DNA of 64,000 nucleotides, taken from assembly GCF_022213955.1 (NCBI RefSeq), contig NZ_JAKNTW010000001.1, positions 620,001 to 684,000 of the forward strand, given 5' to 3'. The DNA comes from Dolomitihabitans soli. Lineage in GTDB: Bacteria > Actinomycetota > Actinomycetes > Streptosporangiales > Streptosporangiaceae. Shown in pieces: positions 1 to 8,335 of this stretch. A model generated the notes under the pieces. It was given only the letters and a program-made list of their open reading frames with translations. It had not been told where the DNA came from and made no database searches. Numbering within the stretch: the first letter of the stretch is position 1; each line of letters opens with the position of its first letter. Both the position numbers and the translations under genes were made by a program.

Positions 1-1
1 G

Positions 2-715
2 GTCACCGTCGTGCCCGGGGAGGCCGAGACCCTCGCGAACCGGCCGGTGTGGTGGGCGGGTCACGAGGGCGCGCTCCACGACGACCTGGCGGACGAGTCG
101 GTAGACGACGACGGGGACGCGGCCGACTTCCTCACCGGTGAGGTGGCCCGGGCCCCCGGCCAGGTGGACGTGGTGGCCGTCGGGCCGCTCACGAACATCG
201 CCCGGGCGATCCAGGCGGACCCGGAGTTCGCCAGGCGGGTCCGGCGCCTGTGGATCATGGGCGGGCGCTTCGACGGGACGCGGCCGGAGCACAACATCGG
301 CTGCGATCCGGAGGCGGCGAGCATCGTCTTCGGCTCCGGCGCGCCGATCACCGTGACCGGCCTGGAGATCACCACCACGGTCAGGCTCGAAGCGGGTGAC
401 GTCGCCGCCATCGCGGCGGCGGGGCCGTTCGGCCGGGCGATGGAGGCGGAGATCCGCCAGTGGTGGCGCTTCAGGGAGTCGGAGTGGAACAGCCCGCACG
501 ACCCGGTCGCGGTGCTCACCATGCTGACCCCTGAGCTGTTCGCCTTCTCACCGGACGGCACGGTCAGCGTGACGACGGACGGCGCGAAGCCGGGATCCAC
601 CGTTTTCACGCCGGGGGCCGGTGCGACGCGCGTCACGACGGAGGCCGATGGGGCGGGGGTGGCCGCCGAGATCGTCCGCAGGATCGTCGCCGCCGCGCCG
701 GGACACCTCGGCTGA
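2..715 (+). CDS. Nucleoside hydrolase (inosine-uridine type), 5' end outside window
   Basis: Hydrolyses the N-glycosidic bond of ribonucleosides to ribose and base for purine/pyrimidine salvage in the cytoplasm. The reading frame is open from the first bases, so the N-terminal part carrying the family's calcium-binding DxDxxxDD motif lies upstream of the window. Visible family landmarks are VGPLTNIA (near visible residue 60), the NIGCDPEAA segment that contributes substrate and calcium contacts, and a C-terminal HDPVAV in which His-Asp matches the conserved catalytic-site HD. The TGA is at 713-715. Exact nucleoside preference cannot be read from the sequence. Confidence 0.9.
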   Translation, partial: VTVVPGEAETLANRPVWWAGHEGALHDDLADESVDDDGDAADFLTGEVARAPGQVDVVAVGPLTNIARAIQADPEFARRVRRLWIMGGRFDGTRPEHNIGCDPEAASIVFGSGAPITVTGLEITTTVRLEAGDVAAIAAAGPFGRAMEAEIRQWWRFRESEWNSPHDPVAVLTMLTPELFAFSPDGTVSVTTDGAKPGSTVFTPGAGATRVTTEADGAGVAAEIVRRIVAAAPGHLG

Positions 716-852
716 CGCCGTACGGAAGCAGGGAGGCCGCGCGTCACCGGGCGGGCGGGAAGACCTCGGAAGGGTCGCCCATCGTCGAGCACCTGGCCGA
801 CGATCGAGGCCGGCCGGCGCGCCCCATGCCGCCTGGCGTCAGGCCGCCGCGG

Positions 853-1665
853 TCATCCGGTCGTCGCCGGGCGTGTGCAGGTGAAGATGGCCGTGCCGGG
901 CAGGATACGGCCGCGCAGCGGGCTCCAGCCTCCCCACTCCCTCTCGTGGCCCGCCGGCCACTCCGGCTCCAGCAACCCCCGCAGTTCCAGCCCGGACGCG
1001 GCGATCAGCCCCACCCAGTCGCCCAGCGTGCGGTGGTGCTCGACGTAGCAGGGAGCACCGTACTCGTCGAGTTCGGTGTACGGCATGCGGTTGAAGTAGG
1101 AGCGGTCGGCGGTGAGCCCCCGCGGCCCGGGATCGTCGGGGAACGCCCAGCGGATCGGATGGCTGACGGAGAAGACGAACCGCCCGCCCGGCCGCAGCAC
1201 CCGCACGACCTCCCCGAACACCGCGCCCGCGTCGGCCACGAACGGCAGCGCGCCGAACGCCGAGCAGGCCAGGTCGAAGGAGTCGGCGGCGAAGGGAAGC
1301 CGCTCCGCGTCCGCCTGTACGGCGGGCAGCACGACACCGGTGTCGAGATCGATCCGCTGGGAGTGGCGTAGCTGACGGAACGACAGGTCGAAGCCCGTGA
1401 CCCGCGCCCCCTGGGTGACCAGCCAGCGCCCGCACTGCCCGGCCCCGCAGCCGATCTCCAGCACCCGCCGGCCGGCGACGTCTCCGAGCAGGCCCGCGTC
1501 GGCCTCGTCCAGCCCTTCGGGGCACCAGACGAACCCCGCGTCGCGCAGGAACTCGCCGTGCTCGGCCTGGTAGTCGTCGGCCGAGGCGTCCCACCAGCCG
1601 CGGTTCGCCCTGGAGGTGCTCGCGGCGCTGACGGGTTCCCGTGCCACCCCTGAAACCGGTGTCAT
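853..1665 (-). CDS. Class I SAM-dependent methyltransferase
   Basis: A 270-residue Rossmann-fold methyltransferase of the Methyltransf_11 kind. Motif I is VLEIGCGAGQ at about residues 70-80, followed by the acidic GFDLS strand end that binds the SAM ribose and the PFAADSFDLACS motif-IV region. The substrate is not evident. It starts with ATG at 1665, four bases after the stop of the DUF4191 gene, so the two are probably co-transcribed. The last residues (CTRPATTG) run close to the downstream nucleoside hydrolase, which is on the opposite strand. Confidence 0.85.
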   Translation of the reverse strand: MTPVSGVAREPVSAASTSRANRGWWDASADDYQAEHGEFLRDAGFVWCPEGLDEADAGLLGDVAGRRVLEIGCGAGQCGRWLVTQGARVTGFDLSFRQLRHSQRIDLDTGVVLPAVQADAERLPFAADSFDLACSAFGALPFVADAGAVFGEVVRVLRPGGRFVFSVSHPIRWAFPDDPGPRGLTADRSYFNRMPYTELDEYGAPCYVEHHRTLGDWVGLIAASGLELRGLLEPEWPAGHEREWGGWSPLRGRILPGTAIFTCTRPATTG

Positions 1666-1669
1666 GGGG

Positions 1670-2353
1670 TCAGCGCATCTTGGGGCCGCGGGGCATCCGG
1701 GCGCCGCGGGGCATCGGCCCCTTGGGCACGGGAAGGGTGGCGGGCAGCGCCTTCAGCCGTGACTTGACCTCGTAGACGGCCGGCTTCTTGAGGTTGCGCG
1801 GCAGCTTCATCAGGTGGCGCTGGAGTTTGCCGAGCGGGACCTGGTTGTCGCCGTCGCCGCACTGGATGTCGTAGACGGGCACATCCATGGCGACCCGCTG
1901 AACGCGCTTCTTCTCCGCGATGAGCATCTTCTGCACGCGGCTGCCCGGTCCCTCGGAGACCAGCACGATGCCGGGGAGGCCGACGACGCGGTGCACGACG
2001 TCCTGGTCGCGGTTGACCGCGACGGCGGGCGTGACGTCCCAGTTGCCGCGCATGCCCTGGAGGATCGCCGCCGCCGCGCCGACCTGGCCGTGTAGCAGGG
2101 TGTGCTGCGCGCGCTGGGCGAGCTGGCCGAAGACGACCAGTCCCACGGTCAGCGCGAGCATGATCCCGATCAGGATCATGTAGATGAGCCAGCTCGTCAC
2201 AAGGCCGATCACGATGCAAAGGATCAACGTGCCCAGGGCGGACGCGTAGACGATCGGCATCCCCTTCGGGTTCGCCTGCTTGATGATCTTCGCGATCATC
2301 CGGATCTGCTTGATGCGCCCAGGGCGCTCGGGGTCTGCGGGCTTCTTCGCCAT
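1670..2353 (-). CDS. DUF4191 family membrane protein
   Basis: A 227-residue actinobacterial protein of unknown function. Basic N-terminus (MAKKPADPERPGRIKQ), two closely spaced transmembrane segments at about residues 38-80, then a cytoplasmic basic domain ending in a Pro/Arg/Met-rich tail. I chose ATG 2353 because the longer open frame would run back across the LacI operators and into the divergent lacI gene. In many actinobacteria this family sits directly next to lipA; here it is 8.5 kb away and paired instead with a methyltransferase. DUF4191 membership is from recognition of the overall sequence, not from a database search. Confidence 0.8.
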   Translation of the reverse strand: MAKKPADPERPGRIKQIRMIAKIIKQANPKGMPIVYASALGTLILCIVIGLVTSWLIYMILIGIMLALTVGLVVFGQLAQRAQHTLLHGQVGAAAAILQGMRGNWDVTPAVAVNRDQDVVHRVVGLPGIVLVSEGPGSRVQKMLIAEKKRVQRVAMDVPVYDIQCGDGDNQVPLGKLQRHLMKLPRNLKKPAVYEVKSRLKALPATLPVPKGPMPRGARMPRGPKMR

Positions 2354-2500
2354 GTAGTGAAGGATACAAACGCGAGGGTCATTAAATGAAAACGTGACCT
2401 GCGGATCCAGGCCGGGCGGGGCCGTGCGGTGAACGTAACGGATTCGCAACAGTCCTTTACCCCTGTCGAGCCGGGTGGCACAGTCCAGGGCAACCCAAGG

Positions 2501-2543
2501 TGTAAGCGCTTCCACCCGGGCAGTTGTGTAAGCGCTTCCACCC
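2501..2543. promoter_or_regulatory. Twin LacI-family operator sites
   Basis: The 17-mer TGTAAGCGCTTCCACCC occurs twice, at 2501-2517 and 2527-2543, 26 bp apart. Its core AAGCGCTT is a perfect palindrome with TGnAA-type flanks, matching the general operator form used by LacI/CcpA/CelR-class regulators. Both copies lie between the divergent DUF4191 gene and the lacI start at 2568, so autoregulation plus control of the downstream sugar operon is the natural reading. Binding by this particular regulator is inferred. Confidence 0.75.
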
Positions 2544-2567
2544 AGCCGAGCAGGGAGCACGGGTCGC

Positions 2568-3638
2568 ATGGTCAAGGACGACGGCGCCACCATCTACGCG
2601 GTCGCTCAGCGGGCCGGCGTGTCGATCGCCACCGTCTCCCGCGCCCTGCGTGGCACGGGCCCCGTCTCCGCCACGACCCGCGAGAAGGTGCTGAAGGCGG
2701 TCGCGGAACTGAGGTTCACCCCGAGCCGCCTCGGCGTGTCCCTCGCCGAGGGCAGGCACGCGGCCAACGGGATGGTCCTGCCCGACCTGTCGGGCCCCTA
2801 TTTCGCAGAGGTGCTCCTGGGCTACGAGGAGGTGGCCTCGGAACTCGGCCGCTCGGTGATCGTGCTGTCCACCCGGGGGCGCGAGATGGTGAACGATCTG
2901 GTCAGAGACTTGGCCGGCCGAGTCGACGGCATGGTCGTCTTCGGTAGGACCGTCGAGGACGCGGTGGTGCGGGAGATCATCGGCACCGGAATGCCCGTGG
3001 TCGTGCTCGCCAGCGACGCGATCGACGGAGCCGACCTCGTGGCCAGTGAGAACGTCGAGTCGGCGCGGGCGCTCGCCGTCCACCTGCTCGGGCACGGTCA
3101 CACCCGCTTCGCGCTGGCCGGGCGCGACGACGGCGGCGACGTCTCGCAGCGCTGGCAGGGCGTACGGCAGGCACTGGCCGCCCACGGCGTCGAGGCCGCC
3201 GAGCCGTACCCCTGCGAGTACACCGTCGAGGGCGGTCAGGAGGCAGGGCACGCGATCCTGCGGCCCGGCTCTCGTTCGGCGGCCCGGCCGCAGGCGGTGA
3301 TCTGCGCCGACGACCAGATCGCGCTGGGCGTCATCCTCGCCGCCGAGGACCTCGGTCTCGCCGTACCCCATGACGTGGCCGTCACCGGCTGGGACGACAT
3401 CATGGCCGCGCGGCACGCCCGGCCCGCGCTCACCACGGTCCGCCAGCCCATGCGCGCGCTCGGCGCCCGGGCCGCCCGCGCCCTGGACGAGCTGATCACC
3501 GGCACCCGCACCACCCCGGCCGCCCAGGTCCTCCCCACCACCCTCGTCGTCCGCGCGAGCTGCGGCCCGCACCCCCAGACCCCCCCAACGGCACCCTCAT
3601 CCCAGGAGGAGATGTGCAGAGATACGCCGCCGGCCTGA
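2568..3638 (+). CDS. LacI family transcriptional regulator
   Basis: A 356-residue repressor. An N-terminal LacI helix-turn-helix (IYAVAQRAGVSIATVSRALRG, about residues 9-29) is followed by a hinge and a periplasmic-binding-protein-like effector domain (residues ~65-340) with the C-terminal GWDDIMAARHARPALTTV segment typical of the family. It heads a run of genes for a binding lipoprotein, two permeases and a secreted glycosidase, so its inducer is probably an oligosaccharide or sugar imported by that system. Its 3' end overlaps the binding-protein start by 25 bases, implying translation from one message. Two operator-like palindromes lie just upstream. Confidence 0.93.
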   Translation: MVKDDGATIYAVAQRAGVSIATVSRALRGTGPVSATTREKVLKAVAELRFTPSRLGVSLAEGRHAANGMVLPDLSGPYFAEVLLGYEEVASELGRSVIVLSTRGREMVNDLVRDLAGRVDGMVVFGRTVEDAVVREIIGTGMPVVVLASDAIDGADLVASENVESARALAVHLLGHGHTRFALAGRDDGGDVSQRWQGVRQALAAHGVEAAEPYPCEYTVEGGQEAGHAILRPGSRSAARPQAVICADDQIALGVILAAEDLGLAVPHDVAVTGWDDIMAARHARPALTTVRQPMRALGARAARALDELITGTRTTPAAQVLPTTLVVRASCGPHPQTPPTAPSSQEEMCRDTPPA

Positions 3639-4864
3639 TCGTGCTGGGCCTCGTGCTCACCGCTTGTGGCCGTAGTACCGACCAGCCCGCCGAGCAGGCG
3701 AAGAACGTGGACACCGGGAAGGCCAGAGGAGAGGTCACGGTGTGGGCGATGGGCACCGAGGGGGAGGCCCTCGACGCCTTCGCCCAGGAGTTCGAGGCCG
3801 CCCACCCAGGGGTGACCGTCAAGGTGACCGCCCTCGGCTGGGACGTGGCGCACGACAAGATCACCGCGGCCATCGCGGGCGACGCGACCCCCGACATCTC
3901 CATGCTGGGCAGCACCTGGATGGGCGAGATGGCCAAGACGGGAGCCCTGGAGCCCACCCCCGGCAACCTCATCGACAAGTCGGCGTTCTTCCCCAGCGCC
4001 TGGAAGACCGTCGAGGTGGACGGCACCGCGTACGGCATCCCGTGGTACGTCGAGACCCGCGCGTTCTACTACCGGACCGACCTGGCGCGGAAGGCGGGCG
4101 TCGAACCGCCCGCGACCTGGGCGGAGACCAAGTCCTTCGTCGCCGCGTTGAAGGCGGAGGGGGGCGCCGAACTGGGCGTGGAGCAGAACTTCCGGCAGGG
4201 CTCCTGGCAGGAGGTCGTCCCGCTGGTCTGGCAGGCGGGCGGCGAGATCATGGCGGCCGGCAAGTGGACCCTGGACACACCCCAGATGGTTCAGGCCCTG
4301 GAGCACTACAACTCCTTCTTCGCCGGCGGCCTGGCCCCGAACGACCTGCCGCTCACCGCCTTCCCGCAGACCTTCGTCAAGGGCCGGGTCGGCGCGTTCT
4401 ACTCGGGGCCGTGGATGATCACGGGCCTGGAGAAGGACGGCGGAGCCGGATTCGGCGAGAAGTTCGCCGTCGCGGCCTACCCCGAAGGCGGCGCGGGCGG
4501 CACCAGTCTCATCGGCGGCAGCGAACTGGTCGTCTTCAAGAGCGCCCGGAACCGCGAGGCCGCGTGGACCTTCCTGCGGTGGCTGACCGACGCGAAGGTG
4601 CAGGCCAAGTGGTACGCCAAGGTCAACGCGCTGCCGAGCGTCGAGGCCGCCTGGCAGGAGCCGGAGCTGACCGGTGACGAGCGGGTGAAGGTCTTCGGCG
4701 AGCAACTCAAGGACGCCAGGGGCGTGCCCGCCGTGCCCACCTGGGAGCAGGTCGCCAAGGCGATGGAGACCGAGATCGAGAAGATGGCGCTGGGCAGGCA
4801 GTCACCCGCCGAGACGGCCAAGGCGTTCCAGCGAAAGGCGGAGTCGATCGGGACCGGGACCTGA
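3614..4864 (+). CDS. ABC transporter sugar-binding lipoprotein (family 1 solute-binding)
   Basis: Extracellular binding protein that hands an oligosaccharide to the adjacent permeases. It starts at GTG 3614 behind AGGAGGA (3604-3610) inside the end of lacI. The signal peptide ends in lipobox LVLTAC, so the mature protein is anchored by the lipidated Cys at about residue 18. The rest is a MalE/UgpB-type bilobed fold (VTVWAMGTEGEALDAFAQEFE near the start; AVAAYPEGGAGG and GGSELVVFK in the C-lobe); 416 residues is normal. No ATPase gene is present in this operon, so a shared MsiK-type ATPase elsewhere in the genome is likely, as is common in actinomycetes. Confidence 0.92.
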   Translation: MQRYAAGLIVLGLVLTACGRSTDQPAEQAKNVDTGKARGEVTVWAMGTEGEALDAFAQEFEAAHPGVTVKVTALGWDVAHDKITAAIAGDATPDISMLGSTWMGEMAKTGALEPTPGNLIDKSAFFPSAWKTVEVDGTAYGIPWYVETRAFYYRTDLARKAGVEPPATWAETKSFVAALKAEGGAELGVEQNFRQGSWQEVVPLVWQAGGEIMAAGKWTLDTPQMVQALEHYNSFFAGGLAPNDLPLTAFPQTFVKGRVGAFYSGPWMITGLEKDGGAGFGEKFAVAAYPEGGAGGTSLIGGSELVVFKSARNREAAWTFLRWLTDAKVQAKWYAKVNALPSVEAAWQEPELTGDERVKVFGEQLKDARGVPAVPTWEQVAKAMETEIEKMALGRQSPAETAKAFQRKAESIGTGT

Positions 4865-4866
4865 TC

Positions 4867-5784
4867 ATGACCGTCCGGGAGCGGACACCCCTGCTGAGGG
4901 GACCGCGCGGCACGCTTCGCCGTACCGGGGTGGCGTGGATCTTCGTGACGCCGTTCGTGGTGATGTTCGCGGTGTTCTGGGCGGGGCCGCTGCTCGCCGG
5001 GCTGGGCATGAGCTTCACCGACATGCGCAGCACCGATGTGCGCGACCCGCTGGGCGTGAACCTCGTGGGCGTCGAGAACTATCTGCGGCTGTTCGACGAC
5101 GAGCTGATGCGGCAGGCCGCGCTCAACACGCTCGTCTTCGTGGTGACGGCGCTGCCGCTGACCCTGGCACTGGGGCTGGCGGCGGCGCTGGCGCTGAACT
5201 CGGGGATCGCCCGGCTGCCCGCCGCGTTCTTCCGGCTCGGCTACTACCTGCCGCACATCACCAGCATCATCGGCATCGCGGTGGCCTGGCGCTTCCTGCT
5301 GGAACCCGACGCGGGGCCGGTCAACCAGGTGCTGGGCGCGGTCGGGATCGACGGGCCCTCCTGGCTGGCCGATGAGTCCCTCGCGCTGCCGGTGATCATC
5401 GTGATGACGGCGTGGCGGAGCTTCGGCTTCGACATGGTCGTCTTCCTCGCCGCCCTGCAGGGCATCCCGAGGGAGCTGTACGAGGCGGCGGAGGTGGACG
5501 GGGCGGGCCGGTGGGACCGGTTCCGGTCGGTCACGCTGCCGATGCTCCGCCCGGTGCTGCTGTTCTGCACCGTCTACAGCTCCATCGGGTTCACCCAGTT
5601 CCTGGAGGAACCGCTGGTGATGACCAGGGGCGGGCCGGCCGGCGCGACCACCTCCGCGTCCCTGGCGATCTACAACGAGTTCGGCTCGGGAAACTACGGC
5701 TACGCCGGGGCCGCCGCCACCGTGCTGTTCACCGTGATCGTCGCGCTCGCCGTACTCCAGTTCCGGGTCGGGAGGTCGCGATGA
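4867..5784 (+). CDS. Sugar ABC transporter permease, MalF type
   Basis: A 305-residue inner-membrane permease with six predicted membrane spans. The EAA loop that docks on the ATPase is visible as YEAAEVDGAGRWDRFRSVTLP at about residues 205-225. It begins with ATG two bases after the binding-protein stop and its own stop overlaps the next start in ATGA, so translation is coupled. It forms the heterodimeric channel with the following MalG-type subunit. Confidence 0.93.
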   Translation: MTVRERTPLLRGPRGTLRRTGVAWIFVTPFVVMFAVFWAGPLLAGLGMSFTDMRSTDVRDPLGVNLVGVENYLRLFDDELMRQAALNTLVFVVTALPLTLALGLAAALALNSGIARLPAAFFRLGYYLPHITSIIGIAVAWRFLLEPDAGPVNQVLGAVGIDGPSWLADESLALPVIIVMTAWRSFGFDMVVFLAALQGIPRELYEAAEVDGAGRWDRFRSVTLPMLRPVLLFCTVYSSIGFTQFLEEPLVMTRGGPAGATTSASLAIYNEFGSGNYGYAGAAATVLFTVIVALAVLQFRVGRSR

Positions 5785-6590
5785 GACGGCGCTGGAGCAC
5801 GTACGCCCTGCTCACGGCGGGGCTGGTGCTGGTCGTGCTGCCGTTCGTGTGGACGGTGCTCACCTCGTTCAAGCCGGAGACCGAGATCAGGCGTGACCCG
5901 CCGGCCTTCTTGCCGTTGGAGTGGACGCTCGCCAACTACGACCTGCTGCTGGCGAAGATGAACATCGGGCAGGTGTTCCTCAACAGCCTCATCGTCGCCG
6001 TCGCCGTCGTCGCGGGGAACCTGCTGTTCTGCTCGATGGTCGGCTACGCCTTCGCCAAGCTGAGCTTCCGCTGGAAGAACGCGGTGTTCGCGCTGGTGCT
6101 GGTGCAGATGACGGTGCCGGCGATCGTGGTGATGATCCCGCAGTTCGTGCTGGTGGCCAAGATCGGGCTGGTCAACACCTTCCTCGGGATCATCCTGCCC
6201 GGCCTGGTCACGCCGCTCGGCGTCTTCCTGATGCGGCAGTTCATCATGGACATCCCCGACGAGTTGATCCACGCGGCCCGGGTGGACGGGGCCAGGGAGT
6301 TCCGGATTTTCTTCACGATCGTCCTGCCGTTGTGCAAGCCGGCTCTCGCGACGCTCGGGCTGATCACGTTCCTCGGCTCGTGGAACAACTTCCTGTGGCC
6401 CGCCGTGGTCGCCCAGAGCGAGGACCTGTACACCCTCCCGGTCGCGTTGGCGATCTTCAGCGGATACCAGGGCACGCAGTACGGCCTGCTGATCGCGGGG
6501 GCGGTCGTAGTCGTGCTCCCCATCCTGACCCTCTTCGTCTTCCTGCAGCGCTACTTCATCCAGGGCATCGCCTCCACCGGAATCAAGTAG
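5781..6590 (+). CDS. Sugar ABC transporter permease, MalG type
   Basis: A 269-residue second permease subunit (MetI-like domain). The EAA loop reads IHAARVDGAREFRIFFTIVL near residues 170-190, and the C-terminal YFIQGIASTGIK is the conserved MalG-type tail ("F.QG...GA.K"). I start it at ATG 5781 in the ATGA overlap; the longer open frame upstream is out-of-frame noise over malF. A GGGAGG-like Shine-Dalgarno (gtcgggaggtcgcg) precedes the start. Confidence 0.93.
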   Translation: MRRRWSTYALLTAGLVLVVLPFVWTVLTSFKPETEIRRDPPAFLPLEWTLANYDLLLAKMNIGQVFLNSLIVAVAVVAGNLLFCSMVGYAFAKLSFRWKNAVFALVLVQMTVPAIVVMIPQFVLVAKIGLVNTFLGIILPGLVTPLGVFLMRQFIMDIPDELIHAARVDGAREFRIFFTIVLPLCKPALATLGLITFLGSWNNFLWPAVVAQSEDLYTLPVALAIFSGYQGTQYGLLIAGAVVVVLPILTLFVFLQRYFIQGIASTGIK

Positions 6591-6599
6591 GGAACGCAC

Positions 6600-8114
6600 A
6601 TGCGCCTCCGCCTCGCGGCCGCAGCGGCCGCCGCCCTCCTCCTCGTTGTCCCGCAGCCCGCCCTCGCGGACGGCGACCGGGTCCTGACCGACTACGCCCG
6701 CGACACCTGGCGGTCGATGACCGCCATGGTGGACCCGGCCACCGGGGTGCCCGCCGACAAGATCGAGGGCTCGCTAGACCCGCGCACCCGGGCCAAGGTG
6801 ACCTCGCCCACCAACATCGCGACCTACCTGTGGAGCACCGTCGCGGCCCGCGAGTCACGGCTCATCTCCCGCGGCGAGACGCTGACCCGCGTCAGTCGGG
6901 TGCTGTCGGCGGTGGAACGCCTGGAACGGCACGCGCCCACCGGGCAGTTCTACAACTGGTACGACCCGAACACCCTGAAGATCGTCACGACCTGGCCGGA
7001 GGACGGCAACCCGGTCCGGCGTTTCGCCTCAAGCGTCGACAACGGCTGGCTCGGCGCCGCCCTGATGATGATCCGCGGAGCCGTGCCCCAGGTCGCCGCG
7101 CGCGCCGACAGGCTGGTTCGGAGCATGGACTTCAGCGCCTACTACGATCCCGCGGCCAAACCGGACACCGGTCTGCTGCGCGGCGGCTTCTGGCCGGACC
7201 GGCCCGAGGGCTGCTCGGCCGAGAGCGACTACAACGGCTCGGGCACGACCGTCTACTCGACCTGTCACCACTACGGCGCGCTCACCGAGACCCGCATCAC
7301 GTCGTATGTCGGCATCGCCCTGGGCCAGATCCCCAAAGAGCACTATTTCGGTATGTGGCGGACTTTTCCGGACTCGTGTGACTATGCGTGGGCCGAGCAG
7401 AAGCCGGTCGGCACCTGGGAGACGCACTCCGGCGTGCGGGTCTTCGAGGGCACGTACGGCTACCGCGGCATGCGACTGGTGCCCACCTGGGGCGGCAGCA
7501 TGTTCGAGGCGCTGATGGTGCCGCAACTCGTCCCCGAGGACACCTGGGGCGCGCGGAGCTGGGGCCGCAACCACCCCGTCTACGTGGCCGCCCAGCGCGA
7601 GCACGGCCTGAACGACGCGAAGTACGGATACTGGGGCTTCTCGCCCTCGAACGATCCGGCGGGCGGCTACCGCGAGTACGGCGTGGACGCCATCGGCATG
7701 GACACCGACGGCTACACCTCCGACCAGGAACGCACCTCCGTCGACCCCGGCTTCGAAGGCTGCCGTGACGGAAAGCCCGAGCCCTCGGCGTACGGCGACG
7801 GGGTGGTCACCCCGCACGCCTCCTTCCTCGCCCTGCGCTACGCCCCCGACGCCGCGCTCGCCAACCTCGCGAAGATCAGGAAGGACTTCGCGTCGTACGG
7901 CAGAGGCGGCTTCTACGACGCGGTCGCGGTGCGCAGCGGCAAGGTGGCCGAGCAGTATCTCGCGCTCGACCAGGGCATGATCATGATCGCCCTGGGCAAC
8001 GCGCTGTCCCGCGACGCGCTGCGAGGCTACTTCGCCACCCCGGAGGTCGAGGCCGCCCTCGCCCCGGTGCTCGGCGCCGAGGACTGGGCGGTCGTACCGC
8101 CCGCCGTGAACTGA
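6600..8114 (+). CDS. Secreted glucoamylase-fold (GH144-like) glycoside hydrolase
   Basis: A 504-residue exported protein with a Sec signal peptide (MRLRLAAAAAAALLLVVPQPALA) and no lipobox. The body matches the (alpha/alpha)6 'glucoamylase/DUF3131' group that includes GH144 endo-beta-1,2-glucanases and the C-terminal domain of cyclic beta-1,2-glucan synthases. Landmarks are NGWLGAALM (~residue 140), TWGGSMFEALM (~298), YGYWGFSPS (~342), GRGGFYDAV (~437) and the terminal LDQGMIMIALGN. It follows the permease gene by nine bases, so it is probably co-expressed and would make the oligosaccharides that the transporter takes up. Beta-1,2-glucan as substrate is an inference from the family, not shown. 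Confidence 0.8.
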   Translation: MRLRLAAAAAAALLLVVPQPALADGDRVLTDYARDTWRSMTAMVDPATGVPADKIEGSLDPRTRAKVTSPTNIATYLWSTVAARESRLISRGETLTRVSRVLSAVERLERHAPTGQFYNWYDPNTLKIVTTWPEDGNPVRRFASSVDNGWLGAALMMIRGAVPQVAARADRLVRSMDFSAYYDPAAKPDTGLLRGGFWPDRPEGCSAESDYNGSGTTVYSTCHHYGALTETRITSYVGIALGQIPKEHYFGMWRTFPDSCDYAWAEQKPVGTWETHSGVRVFEGTYGYRGMRLVPTWGGSMFEALMVPQLVPEDTWGARSWGRNHPVYVAAQREHGLNDAKYGYWGFSPSNDPAGGYREYGVDAIGMDTDGYTSDQERTSVDPGFEGCRDGKPEPSAYGDGVVTPHASFLALRYAPDAALANLAKIRKDFASYGRGGFYDAVAVRSGKVAEQYLALDQGMIMIALGNALSRDALRGYFATPEVEAALAPVLGAEDWAVVPPAVN

Positions 8115-8147
8115 CCGCTGGGAGATCGCGCCGCCGGCCCGCCCGCC

Positions 8148-8167
8148 GGTCGGCCGGCTGGCCGACC
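8148..8167 (+). terminator. Hairpin after the glycosidase gene
   Basis: GGTCGGCC-ggct-GGCCGACC forms an 8-bp perfect stem with a 4-base loop 34 bases after the glycoside hydrolase stop. There is no T-run, as is common in high-GC actinobacteria. The remaining bases up to 8335 show nothing else. Confidence 0.55.
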
Positions 8168-8335
8168 CGCATCGTCGACCTCGACGGCAGCGGCCCGGCG
8201 ACTTCGCCCTCACCCTCCCGATGCCCGCCGTCTCCTGTCTGGAACTCAGACCCTGACGTGTTCCGGAGCGCCCAGTCGCACATCCCGCCGACGGCCAGGC
8301 GGCCGGTCCCAAGGTCATCCGTCAGCCGTTGCCCG

